From Phytophthora sp. 'mugwort' (Eukaryota > Oomycota > Peronosporomycetes > Peronosporales > Peronosporaceae): a stretch of 64,000 nt of DNA. Position numbers and translations under genes: made by a program. Numbering within the stretch: position 1 is the stretch's first letter; every line of letters begins with the position of its first letter. Shown in pieces: positions 10,991 to 21,172 of the stretch. The notes under the pieces were generated by a model. It had not been told where the DNA came from. It saw only the letters and a program-made list of their open reading frames with translations, and did no database searches. The stretch covers positions 620,001 to 684,000 of the forward strand of contig JAUCEF010000012.1 of the NCBI GenBank assembly GCA_033558025.1. The letters run 5' to 3'.

Positions 10991-12460
10991 AGTCCCACAA
11001 AGTCCAAAGCTCCCACTCACTATCAGCCCCAGAGTACTGCACAAACCGTGCCTCCTCCTGCTGACAGTCGAGCACGTACGCCTTGTTGACCTTCTTGCCC
11101 AATGCAATAAAGCTGCCCGTTCCCCAGATGACGCATGAAGTACGCTGAAACTTCACGTTCAAGTCACGCTCGGCAAGCTTCCCCACAGACAGTAACCGTC
11201 TGTCAAGTCAAGGGATGTGCAGCACCTTCTTCATCTTGATCCGGATACCATCCAGACCGGTCAATCGCACCGTTCCACGGCCATTCACACGCAACTTCTT
11301 TCCGTCCGCAATCGTCACGTCAATCCCCGAGTCCAACGTCTCGTACTCGAAGAGATCGCTGCGGTGAGGAGTCATGTGCGCCATCGCACCGCTGTCAATA
11401 AGCCATTCAGCAGACCGTTCCTCACCCACTGCAACAAGGCGTCGTCCATGCTGACGCCGTTCCGTTCCGGGCAGTCCCGCTTCATGTGTCCAGTCTGGTA
11501 ACACCTAAAGCACATGCCCATAAAGCCACTGCCGTTCTTCCGCGGACCGTTCCCTTTGCGACCGCTACCCCGGCGACCCTTGAACCGGCCAGCATTTACC
11601 TTGAACGCGCACTCCGTGGTCTCTTAATCTGCAACCGTTCGTGTTCCTTCAATAGCTTCTCCTTCACGTCATTGAGCGTGATGTCTTGGCGTTCTCCACG
11701 ATGGACGCAATCAGCTGATACTCCGACGGAAGGCTGTTCAGCAGCACCACAAGCTGCCGTGCTTCGTCGACTTGCTCCCCAAGCGTCTGAAGCCCGATGA
11801 CGAGCTCGTCGAAAGCGTCCAGATGCTTCGCCATAGTCGAATCGTTCTCCATCTTGAACTCGTGCAACTTCCGCGTCATCGTGACACGGTTATGGAGAGT
11901 GGTACAGTTGTAGAATTCACGAAGCGTAGCCATGCCTGCATGGCACGAATGGCAGACCGTATTTTGGTCTGGTGTTGCAGCTCAACGCCTTGAGCAATGA
12001 TGCCGAGGGCCTTGGCGTCGTTCACCAAGCACGCCTCGGTGATCTCGTTCTCCGGCTTGACGACCTCCACATGCGCCAGCAGTCCCTTCCGCGCGAGGGT
12101 AATGCGCATGTTATACTTCCAGTGGAAGTAGTTACACTACCCAGGAGGACTTCGGCTCTCTTGGTCGTCGTCATGTCTTGAGCGATTTTGACAGACCGTT
12201 CCGGGTCCAGTTGTTTGTGCGGCTGTTAACCTGTTGAGATGGAGCTTGCGTTGTTGTAAACAAATGCCGAAGTGAATAGATTAGAATGGTTAACCCCGTC
12301 CGTTAAGTCTCCTAAATGCCTACTCCGTGTTGGCTTCCTTGTTATCTTCATGCGTGCGCTTGTGCATACACCGGCTCTGGGTCCTCCGAACCACCCAAGA
12401 GTGATCAACCAATCCGGGAACGGTTCATCCCAAACCGTGCAAGAGCAGTGCCATTTCAAA
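10962..12460 (-). mobile_element. Copia retrotransposon, leader, gag and protease only
   Basis: Read right to left. The gag (about 12165-11640) has NYFHWKYNMRITLARKGLLA, VELQHQTKIRSAIRAMQAW and TMTRKLHEFKMENDSTMAKH. The protease (11504-11208) has WLIDSGAMAHMTPHRSDLFE, with the DSG catalytic motif intact, and VLHIP. Prepol follows to 10962 with KAYVLDCQQEEARFVQYSG. Integrase and reverse transcriptase are missing. Frameshifts separate gag from protease. It is the same Copia family as the element at 6.87-9.4 kb. Confidence 0.8.
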
Positions 12461-13118
12461 CAGAGATCGACAGTAGTAATAAATCCAAGTATGCAATATA
12501 TTTCCTGATAATTTATTTTATTAGGTTTGCATGACGGGTGTCATCACGGAGGTCGCTGTGCTTCGCAGCACTCCGATCCTGCGAGCAAAACAATCTAAGT
12601 TCGGCCTGCATGTGCACGGCTCGCTGGAATGTTCGTTCCTAGGCTCCCGCAACGATTTACTACGGCTACGCGTCCTCGACACCGCTCTACTCCGATTTTG
12701 TCTTTCACCTCAATAATAAAACTTTACAGAGCCACTTCCCCATAAATAGAATATGCACCATTTTGACGCAATCATCAAAGCAAAATTCGAAAACAATACA
12801 TATGGTGTCGTGAACATAACTTTAACCATAAGCGCTAAGGTCACAGACGCAGAGCGCCCTAGACCTGGGCGCAAGCAAAGTGGTGGGGTGCATTCCGGTC
12901 GTCAGCAAAATACAACATCGTTCGTCAGCAAAATGCAGCGACCGCTGGGGTGTTACCTTATTCTCCCTGTCAGAGACGTCACACAAAATGCAAATGGGGT
13001 AGGTCTTTTGACTACTATTCAAAACCATACACGAACTTAAACGCGCTAATGTTGTACTGATACAATCATAACACGGCGAGTAGTGCAGGGGGCCTCTGTG
13101 AGCGGTGTGGAGGCGCTA
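12461..13118. other. Gene-free stretch between Copia remnants
   Basis: Short open frames only; none has a recognisable family. AT-rich spacer with an AATAAAACTTTAC segment near 12713. It ends exactly where the Copia LTR begins at 13119, which is one proposed inversion breakpoint. Confidence 0.5.
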
Positions 13119-13312
13119 TGTTAGCTTGTAGTTTAGGCCGTCAGTTTTGAAGTGAGGAGGACGATATGGCTGGGGCGGTTGCCCCAGCCACATCGTCCTC
13201 CAGTCACCCTACCACATCACTCATCATAGTTTTCTTTTTAATGAAGTGTGCACGCCTGCTCCTTTTGGGCTATACCTCATCATATATTATGACCAATCAC
13301 AATGGCATAACA
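13119..13312 (-). repeat. Copia 3' LTR (194 bp)
   Basis: In plus orientation it begins TGTTAGCTTG and ends GGCATAACA. It matches the LTR at 18365-18554 and, inverted, the one at 2538-2727, and it shares 60-70 bp of internal sequence with the latter. Confidence 0.85.
13156..13201. other. Conserved LTR hairpin, 21-bp stem, 4-base loop
   Basis: Arms 13156-13176 and 13181-13201 pair with one mismatch around the loop GGTT. The same hairpin occurs in the LTR at 2538-2727 (loop AACC, a few mismatches) and, more decayed, in the LTR at 18365-18554. Confidence 0.8.
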
Positions 13313-13542
13313 CTCCCACTACGGCTTGCACACTCCTCTGAATCTTATTATATCTTCAAATCTTATCTTATAATTGCCCTCCTTTGTTACCACAGTCCGT
13401 TACCGCTACAGGGCGGCCTTTAGTGCCACAGGTTTAAACCAATTTTAGTATCAGCAGTGCGTGGGGATTAGCACCACTCACACTTGGATTTGCATTTAAT
13501 AGGTCGGTTCGACTTAGAGACTATGGCCTCTATCAAACCTTC

Positions 13543-13560
13543 GGGGGGGGGGGGGGGGGG
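13543..13560. repeat. 18-G homopolymer
   Basis: An uninterrupted run of 18 G in the 3' non-coding part of the Copia element. The length may be uncertain in an assembly. Confidence 0.9.
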
Positions 13561-13990
13561 CTAGTGTGGACACAGTTACAACGCCACAGAGTAATGTCTG
13601 TGGTAGATCCCATCCAGAGGCTAGGAAGAGGCGCGGCACAGTTACAATTCGCCATGGCTGGGGTAACACCCTCCCTTCCTAGCTGCGTTCAATGGATCCT
13701 CTTGCTGTGTTTATTGAGTCATCTCATGCCAGGTTAGTCTAGTCTATAACCATGACTATTTATGCAATTTCAGTGTCATAATAATAAGATAACGTTAAGT
13801 CTTGTGTGCTCCCAACCTCCTTGTGTTTGGCTTCAAGTCCTACAGCATGCACTTCAACTTCAACTCTAATCGGTTTCAAATTACACTATGGCCTTATGAT
13901 ATCTGGTTCTGCAGAACTGGGTGTCCTTCTTATGGCCTTTTGGCACCTTGTGCCATGTGGATGAATGCTGACCTGGTCGCACCTTATGAC

Positions 13991-16900
13991 CTAGTGGCCT
14001 TTAGACCTGGTGGTATGGCATGGTTTGGTATCAGTCTTATCGGCTGGATCCAGTTGCATTGCTATCGACTGTGGGCTTAGGTCTTTTACCCCCATAAGTC
14101 TCCTCATTTTCTTAAATTGCGTACGGGGCAGGGCTTTGGATAGGATATCGGCCACCACATCATTTGTGTTGCAGTATTTTACTACTATTCTGCCCTTATC
14201 ATGGATTTCCCTAGTGTATAGTCCTTTTGTTTCAATGTGTTTTGTTGAGGCATGACTTGTAGGATCCCGAATAATACTGATTGCTCCTTTATTATCGCAC
14301 CAGCATATTACAGGCTTAACCTGCTTGAATCCAAGCTCTTCGAGCAAAAAAAACCATAGCCATTCACTTTCTTTGACTCCCTTACTTGCTGCAATTAGTT
14401 CCGCCTGAGCAGTGTGAAGACTGACCGTACTTTGTCTTGAGGTTTTCCATGTAATACACTCATCCGCCATGATACTGACATACCCAGTAACCGATTTTCG
14501 ATTTACATAAGCATTCACGAAGCTCTCGTATGTGTATAGCAGGGCATGCCCCGTACAAGATACATAAGCGATCCAACTAATCCCCTATAGTCAAAGGGCT
14601 GGGCTGCTATTTGTTCTTGGTTAAGCTTCTCCTCTTCAGTAGCTCCACACTTTTTGATTGAGGTGTTACCTCTGTCTCACACTCAGTCATACCAAACTCT
14701 TGCAGAAAGTCCAAAATGTACTTGTGTTCTGACATACTCAGGATGTTATTTGACCTGTCACGTTTTACTTCCATCTTCAGAAGATAGTGGATTTCCCCTT
14801 CATTGTGAACCGCGCTGATAGCTGCGTCTTCACTTTCGCTAATAATGCCATACTACTCGAGGCGATAGTAATATCATCCACATACACACAGATAAGTACT
14901 ATATGCGTTACTCCATTTACCTCCCACTTTTGACGGTACAAACAGTACTCCTTTTTGCACCGACAAATCCCAAGCTTTTCCAAAACCTGGTTAAGCAGTG
15001 CATACCAAATCCGTGGAGCCTGTTTCAGGCCATATAAACTTTTCTTTAGTTTGCACACACGTGAAGTGTCGGCATGGCGAAACCCATGAGTTTGTTGCAT
15101 GTAAATTTCCTCAAATAGCGTCCCATTAAGGAACGCCGTCGACACGTCCATTCGATGGACATGTAAGTCCATGATCGTGTCAACAGCGAGTAGTGGACGT
15201 AGAGACTCGTAACGAGCCACAGGCGAAAAGATCTCATTGTAATCTATCCTATGATCTGAGTACTACCTCGAACGACTAGCCTAGCCTTAAAGCGGTCAGC
15301 ACTACCGTCAGGGTATATGTCACATCAAATGCCCAGTGCCACCCTAGTAGTTTACGACCCTTTGGTAGGGAGACAAGTTCCGATGTGTCATTTGCTACTA
15401 GAGCTTGGTACTCAATTTGCAAGGCTGCCTCCCACTGTTTTTGTTTATCATATGGCCCTGTGCGTACCTCCTTAACCGACCTTGGAATCGATAGCACTGA
15501 TTTTGTGACTGCACTTATCGCAACAACGTAATCCCTGAGGCGGGAATTAGGTGTACGTTTCCGCCGAGACCGTGTAATGGGGGGAGACTCATTCGTTACA
15601 TCTGCTTCGCCATCCAAGGCTCCCCTTCTGTTGTACTCACCGGGGCGGTAGTTTGAGGCTACTCAGAATGGCGTCTCTTTGTAGAACCTTCTGACTGGAC
15701 TACTCCTGCCCTCTTGCCTAATTCTCTGACCTCGTTTAGCTCCTCTGTGGTGTGTTCAAATGTCTGTGGTGGGAACGAGTTGGTGACCAGACCAGCTGTG
15801 GATGCACTGCCAAACGTTACGCCCCTCGCTATTAGGTACATATTTCGTTTAATATCCAAGCGTCGGTATCCGTTGTAGTTCTCAAACAAACCTAGCAGTT
15901 TACACTCATTAGCTCTACTACTGAGCTTCTTATTTGGTCGTTTGGATTTGGGTACATGTGCGCAGCACGTGCTTCCCCATATCCGTAATGGCAAGCCGCT
16001 CGACCTCTTCCCGTAAAGTACTTCACACGGACTCTTCCTTGAAGTCGCGCAACGGGAAGGCGATTTGACACAGCTGTCATGTACATTAAGGCACAAGGCC
16101 ACCATTTGGCAGCCATGCCTGAACCAACGAGAGCATATTGCCCATGACAGTCTGATGTGTTCGCTCAGCCGCCCCATTCTCTTCCTGAGATTCGACGTTG
16201 GATTGCTGGTACACAATTCCTTCTTTTGAGCTATAGTGTTTTAGCACTTCATTGACAAACTCAGTACCTCCATCCGTCCTTATCCGCTTTACTCTGTATG
16301 GAAATTGCTTTCTAGTTGTGTAACAAGATGTCTGACTTTTGCTCCCACATCTTTGAGTGACTTTAACACAAAATACCATTTGTTCGCCGTTGCATCATCG
16401 GCAATTGCCAGGGCGTACCTGTGGCCATCCGTGCCGTACAGGCCCTTACCTTCATTTTCCCCAGTGAGTCCATGTGAAAGTGTGCAACGGTTCTGGTCCC
16501 CTTTCGCCTTTCATGTTACGGTAGGACATCCGTTTTGATTTCGCTAGAGCACACGTGCGGCAAAAGAAGATCGCTTTTTTCATATCTTTACGTTCGAGTT
16601 GTGGTGCTCCATCAATCACCTGGCCCGCCCAGATTCTTATCAGTCTGTCTTTACCGACATGACCAAGCCTCTGGTGTCATTCTTGCAATATTGTTTGGAC
16701 TGTTGCTTTGTTTGCCAGTAGCACTTTTGCCGTCTGTATTAACATTTACTAGGAAGATAGTAAACCTCAGCTATTGCTACAGCAGCAAATACAAAGCGGT
16801 TCTTCCTATCCAAGAAGTACAAGTATTCTCCCGTCTTGGATTGGATATGCCGGTATCCTTGCGTCGCTAAGTAGTATGCATTCAACAGATTACTACCACA

Positions 16901-18260
16901 CTCTTTATCATAAGCAACATTATTTTATTGAGATGTTATCGTAGTACACCTTTGAATTAAGTACGCGGATCCCAACTGTCCCCATGAAGTCTGCTTGTTG
17001 AAGTGCCTCGGTTGCCATACTGACAGATATGGGCATTACCTCTGTGGCGGCTACTGAACCACCGTCGGTCGGTACTTATAGCATATCCTGCTCCAGTATC
17101 CACAACCCAAAGATCGTCAGTCACCTTCAACCTCTTCAACTTGGATAGATATTTTCCAAAATTATGCCTTACCTCATCGTCCAAGTCCAACGGGTTTGTG
17201 ATTGACTCATCGTCACCTTCACTCATTGGACAATATCCTTGTACTCCAGCTCGTCTGCATCGACCAGCGCCTTTCCCAGGTCTTTGTCGAACAGGGCATC
17301 CTCAGCTGGAGTCCGCTCAGTCCGTTGGGCAACCGGTGCTCCCTTACCAGCCGCCTTGGTCACAGTCATCAGCCGCTTTTTCTTGGCTCCTGGTGCTGTC
17401 TCGATGTTCATACGAAACAGCGGTCCCCCTTGACGGTTGAGATCGCGATCTTTCATCTTCATTGGACTCACCGCCTACACGTGTCCTTCCTTAAAGCAGT
17501 AGAAGCGCCCACTAGTGCCATGGCTTGATGGCTCGTTCTGGATGCGCTTCTTGCACGTGTACTTCTTTGCCACATTAATGGATACTGGGCGCCTCTCCTC
17601 AGTCAACATGCTGATCTCCTTCCTTGAACGGTCGCCGAAACCACGCTGTAGGCTCATCTCGATGTTCTCAATCGTGAACCACTCTTCCGTCATGCTGATG
17701 GAACTCCCGCACAACTCGCTCGGAAGTAGAGATAGAACTTCCATGCACAGCCAGGGTTCGGTAACCGTATCCTTGCCAACCAGACTTCTCATCTTCCGGT
17801 TGATGGCATTGCGCAGTTATTTTCAGCTGGGAGAACAGGGTTCCAAGGTCGCTCCAGTTGGCCACGGTCAATCGCTCCCACTGCCGCCGTAGTTCAATAA
17901 CCCAACCCGCACCCCCGAGCCCGTACTTATGTTCGAGCTCCTTCCAGATGTCACACGGCTTCATCCGTGAAACTTGGTCAGGCAGTCCCGAGAGGAAAAC
18001 ATTTGGTAGCGACTGGTTTAACAGGTTCAACGTCGCAGTGTGCGCCCGAGTCCAATGTTGCAGCCGCCAACACTGACACTTCGCCTCTTCCTTAGAGATT
18101 TCCCCCTCCACCGAGATGACTGGCTACTCTGGCGTAGCGTCCAGGAAGTCAATCATGAGCACAGTGGGGTCAGGTTGGTCCTTTTCCAACATCTGCCGGC
18201 CGTACTCTTGATCTAGGTTTCCAATGTGTGTGAGGGCCTTATCCCTCCACATCGTGTACC
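13991..18260 (-). pseudogene. Copia gag-pol, frameshifted
   Basis: Gag: 18260-17668 (ALTHIGNLDQEYGRQMLEKD, a stop near 18120, then LNLLNQSLPNVFLSGLPDQV). Protease region: 17226-16957 (DDLWVVDTGAGYAISTDRRW). Integrase: 16540-15890, including VKRIRTDGGTEFVNEVLKHY and NGAAERTHQTVMGNML. Reverse transcriptase: 15617-14777 (MDVSTAFLNGTLFEEIYMQQ, LKKSLYGLKQAPRIWY and the YVDD catalytic box in ICVYVDDITIA). RNase H: 14518-13991 (SRQSTVSLHTAQAELIAASK, WCDNKGAISI, DILSKALPRTQFKKM). Each domain is well preserved but stops and frameshifts separate them, so no full polyprotein is made. Confidence 0.85.
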
Positions 18261-18364
18261 CCCCCCCCCTCTTTCTTTCCAGAGAATTTCTCTAGCCCTA
18301 GCGGTTGTCCACTTCTCATGTGTCCGTTGCTCATGGGCTGTACGTCTCTCATACATATGTGAAA

Positions 18365-18554
18365 TGTTAGCTTGTAGTTTAGGCCGTCAGTTTTGAAGTG
18401 AAGAGGACGATGTGGCTGGGACAACTGCCCCAGATCGCGTCCTCCGATCACCCTACCACATCAACCAGCATAAAGTTTCCAAAATGAAGTGTGCACGCCT
18501 TCTCCTAGTGGGCTATACCTCATATATATTATAACCAATCGCAATGGCATAACA
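18365..18554 (-). repeat. Copia 5' LTR (190 bp)
   Basis: Same TGTTAG...ATAACA ends in plus orientation as the LTR at 13119-13312. On the element strand it is preceded by GCCAC and by GAPDH-like sequence. Confidence 0.85.
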
Positions 18555-18665
18555 GTGGCACATGTACGAGGTGCCAGCCTTGGTCTTCTTCGTTGTCTTG
18601 AACACGCCCGTAGGGTGGCGCATGTACGAGGTGCCAGCCTTGTCCCACGGGATATCGGAAGTGCT
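18555..18665 (-). pseudogene. GAPDH pseudogene, left part with tandem duplication
   Basis: The minus strand reads DIPWDKAGTSYMRHPTGVF then KTTKKTKAGTSYMCH, matching GAPDH around IPWGxAGxxYVVESTGVFTT. The DNA shows a tandem repeat of about 60 bp: AAGGCTGGCACCTCGTACAT occurs twice. It stops at the Copia 5' LTR after GCCAC. The next GAPDH bases expected after the insertion (GCCACCCTACGGGCG) are found instead at 2728. Confidence 0.8.
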
Positions 18666-18685
18666 AATTAAATAATCCTGAGGGC

Positions 18686-18741
18686 AGTGCTGCAAATTTG
18701 CTCGGTTTGAGGGCACAGGTGATATATATCCCTTGTTTTTG
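18686..18741 (+). repeat. hAT-like terminus
   Basis: CAGTGCTGCAAATTTGCTCG and the following 30 bp match the hAT end at 3472. Only the terminus is present. It lies about 135-190 bp upstream of the RPA2 start codon, next to the GAPDH fragment. Confidence 0.6.
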
Positions 18742-18827
18742 GACTATGTTTTTTAATATGTACTGATTCAACGTTCAATAGGACTACCTAAACGCTCGTA
18801 CTCAACCACACCATTCACCGCGGGAAC

Positions 18828-18837
18828 TTTTGGCGCC
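18828..18837 (+). promoter_or_regulatory. Possible E2F-type site upstream of RPA2
   Basis: TTTTGGCGCC matches the E2F consensus TTTSSCGC and lies 40 bp before the RPA2 start codon. E2F control of DNA-replication genes is known in animals and plants; its use here is inferred from one site. Confidence 0.4.
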
Positions 18838-18876
18838 AGTTTAGATTATTAAGTAGTCCACAATTGAGTGCGCATC

Positions 18877-19740
18877 ATGAACTACGGCGGCGGCTACGAG
18901 GCGTACGGCAACGACGACTACTCCAGCAATGGCGGGGGCGGCTTCATGTCCAGCCAGCCGTCGGGCAGCCAATCCACGCCCACAAAGCGCAGCGGTGGCG
19001 CGCAAAGCATCCTGCCCGTGACCATTAAGCAGCTGCAGACGCTGGGCGCGGCCTCGGGCGACGACGATGCGCTGCGCCTGGACGGCCAAGAGGTATCAAT
19101 GGTGCGACTTGTGGGACTTCTGACCAGTCTCACGCCGCACTCCACGAACCTGCGCTTCCAGCTGGACGACGGATCCGGAGCTTTCGACTGCCAATACTTT
19201 GTCACAGCGGAAGACGCTGAAGCCAGCGAGGGGGAGATGAACCGCCTGCGGGAGGGCAGCTACGTGCGCGTGGTGGGTAAGCTACGCACCTTCCAGGGCA
19301 AGGCCAGCCTTTCCTGCGTTAGCATGACCCCCTTGGAGGACATGAATGAGCTGACCCATCACCTTCTCGAGGTGATCTACGTGCACTGCTACAATTCCAA
19401 GGGTCCGAAGGCAGACGTCGCGATGACGTCGTTTAACACGCCCACCAAGGCTGCACCGGGGGCCAATCAGTGGAACCAGCCGAATGCAGGAGCTACTGGA
19501 GCCTTCGGAGGCGGTATGGACGACGGCACGATGGACTCTAACTTCTCCCCGGAGCAGAAGGCGATATTGGACGTGCTGGGCGCGTGCACCAGTGATCGCG
19601 GCCTCAAGATTGACCAGATTTACTCTGATCTGAATGGGCAGATGACGGAACCGCAGCTGCGTAGCGCGCTTAACTACTTGACGAATGAGGGACACGTGTA
19701 CTCGACCATTGACGAGGATCACTTCATGCGCACGGCGTAG
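18877..19740 (+). CDS. RPA2: Replication protein A 32-kDa subunit
   Basis: RPA2 is the middle subunit of the nuclear single-stranded-DNA-binding heterotrimer used in replication, repair and recombination. The 287-residue frame shows the family layout. A Gly/Ser-rich, phosphorylatable N-terminus covers residues 1-40 (MNYGGGYEAYGNDDYSS). An OB fold covers about 65-165, with the conserved KLRTFQGKASL and MTPLEDMNELTHHLLEVI blocks. A linker follows, then a C-terminal winged helix at about 223-287 (EQKAILDVLGACTSDRGLKI to the end). An in-frame GTG at 18868 precedes the ATG, but the family N-terminus and usual ATG use favour 18877. No intron is needed and the frame is intact. It is flanked on the left by transposon debris and is convergent with the carrier gene to the right. 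Confidence 0.93.
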   Translation: MNYGGGYEAYGNDDYSSNGGGGFMSSQPSGSQSTPTKRSGGAQSILPVTIKQLQTLGAASGDDDALRLDGQEVSMVRLVGLLTSLTPHSTNLRFQLDDGSGAFDCQYFVTAEDAEASEGEMNRLREGSYVRVVGKLRTFQGKASLSCVSMTPLEDMNELTHHLLEVIYVHCYNSKGPKADVAMTSFNTPTKAAPGANQWNQPNAGATGAFGGGMDDGTMDSNFSPEQKAILDVLGACTSDRGLKIDQIYSDLNGQMTEPQLRSALNYLTNEGHVYSTIDEDHFMRTA

Positions 19741-19973
19741 AGCGGCTAGTTCTACATGTAGTAGGAGGATGGTAAATGAGCAGGTAGTATCATATATTTC
19801 TCCCTTCCAGAATCCGTTACATCATTTATGTCTAGTTTTACAGTCGACAAGAATTAAATTGTTAGGTTAAGCGGACCAGTTGTGAATTGGAAGCTCAGTG
19901 TGCTGTATATTCGTTGGTTCTATTTTATACGATCCCCACAGTTTTTTTTAGTCGATGATCATGCTGGACCATG

Positions 19974-21014
19974 TCACTCGAGGTCAAAGTCCTCCAAGTC
20001 GCCGTTAAAAAACGTGTGCTTGAGCGTCTCGTAAACTCCGAAGCAGATGCCAGTAGTAGGCATGATTGACACAATCCGGCACGACGCGCCTCGCCACAAC
20101 ACGCCTGGTCCTTCGTTGCTCACCGACTTGACGAAGCAGTCGCGCAGTCCAGAGTATTTTTTGTTCTTGCCTTGCGTCATGAGCCGCACCGTAATGACGT
20201 CCAGCGGGTTGGTCAGAAACGCCGCTATACCGCCAGCAACAGCTCCTACCACGAGCGACTCGGCCGAGTTCAACTGCCTCTCCACATTGTTCGACGCCAA
20301 GTGCTGCTGGTACCTGTGCTTGAGAGTCTCGTAGAACAGGAAGGAGAACGCCGAGAAGAAAGTGTCTACGCTCAGACACGCCGAGTATCCGGCGTAGAGT
20401 CCTCGTACTCCCTCCGATCTCAGGATTGACTTGGCTGCATCGGCCGTACCTTTATAGTTTTGTGTGTATTTGACGACTCCTCCGCTAGCATTGCGAGGGT
20501 TGCGTCCAAGCTGCAGCCGCGATTTGATCACCTCGGACGGCACGCTGACCGCTGAGATGATGACCTCACTGGCCGCTCCGGCCAAGAAGTAGACGGCACC
20601 GCGGTGCTCCTCAGGTACAAGCGGAGCGGCCGTAGCCTTGAGTGTCTCGTAGGTGCCAAAATACAGTGCGGCGCACACGGGCGAGGCCAGTAGCGTGGTG
20701 CTGATGCCGCCAAAGTAGCCGCGTACGCCCTCCTCCTTAAGGATAGTGCGCACAGAGCGCATGATACCGTTATACTTGGCGCTGGGCTGCTGCTGGATCT
20801 TCATGCGCAGATTGATAACTTCCAGCGGGTGCAGCATCGAGTCGGCCACGATGCCAGCAATGGCGCCCGAGCACAGCGCGCGCACGGCAGGGGACACGGC
20901 AACCACGGCAGATGTGGCGGTTGCAGTTGGGCGGGTGACCGAAGAGCCCGTGGCGCGGAGTGAGTTGCACGTCATGATGCCGGGGAGCGGGGTGGCAGTA
21001 TTCGTCGGAGACAT
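19974..21014 (-). CDS. Mitochondrial carrier, S-adenosylmethionine carrier type
   Basis: A six-helix inner-membrane solute carrier (SLC25 family), 346 residues from the ATG at 21014. Three tandem carrier repeats are visible, each with a PX[DE]XX[KR]X[KR]-type signature: HPLEVINLRMK, VPSEVIKSRLQ and NPLDVITVRLM. The combination of these with YFGTYETLK, FSFLFYETLKH and CFGVYETLKH is closest to what I recall of the SAM carrier group (yeast Pet8, human SLC25A26), which import S-adenosylmethionine for mitochondrial methylation; substrate is inferred. The N-terminal 45 residues before the first helix are Thr/Ala-rich and could be a targeting segment. The frame stays open 71 codons upstream without another ATG, so 21014 is preferred. 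The promoter is bounded by a transposon only 159 bp upstream. Confidence 0.8.
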   Translation of the reverse strand: MSPTNTATPLPGIMTCNSLRATGSSVTRPTATATSAVVAVSPAVRALCSGAIAGIVADSMLHPLEVINLRMKIQQQPSAKYNGIMRSVRTILKEEGVRGYFGGISTTLLASPVCAALYFGTYETLKATAAPLVPEEHRGAVYFLAGAASEVIISAVSVPSEVIKSRLQLGRNPRNASGGVVKYTQNYKGTADAAKSILRSEGVRGLYAGYSACLSVDTFFSAFSFLFYETLKHRYQQHLASNNVERQLNSAESLVVGAVAGGIAAFLTNPLDVITVRLMTQGKNKKYSGLRDCFVKSVSNEGPGVLWRGASCRIVSIMPTTGICFGVYETLKHTFFNGDLEDFDLE

Positions 21015-21172
21015 GGACGTGAGGCTTGCGTCGAAGACGCAAGAGGGCTTTTGACGGGGCAGAGCACCTGCTGCAGCAGGACACGCCGGTATAGCTGGTC
21101 TGCTAGGAGGCTGTGAGACCACAGGTTCGTTTACAAATCGACGGTTTATAAATTTCTTGAAACCACCGGAGC

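Larger units (their letters stand above)
13119..18554 (-). mobile_element. Copia retrotransposon with both LTRs, degenerate
   Basis: Minus-strand element with a 5' LTR at 18554-18365 and a 3' LTR at 13312-13119, both TGTTA...TAACA type. A purine-rich CGTAGTGGGAG precedes the 3' LTR. Gag, protease, integrase, reverse transcriptase and RNase H follow in Copia order (integrase before RT). The flanks differ (GCCAC before the 5' LTR, TAGCG after the 3' LTR on the element strand). The expected GCCAC partner is instead found after the LTR at 2727, so the right-hand flank appears to have been swapped by inversion. Confidence 0.85.
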
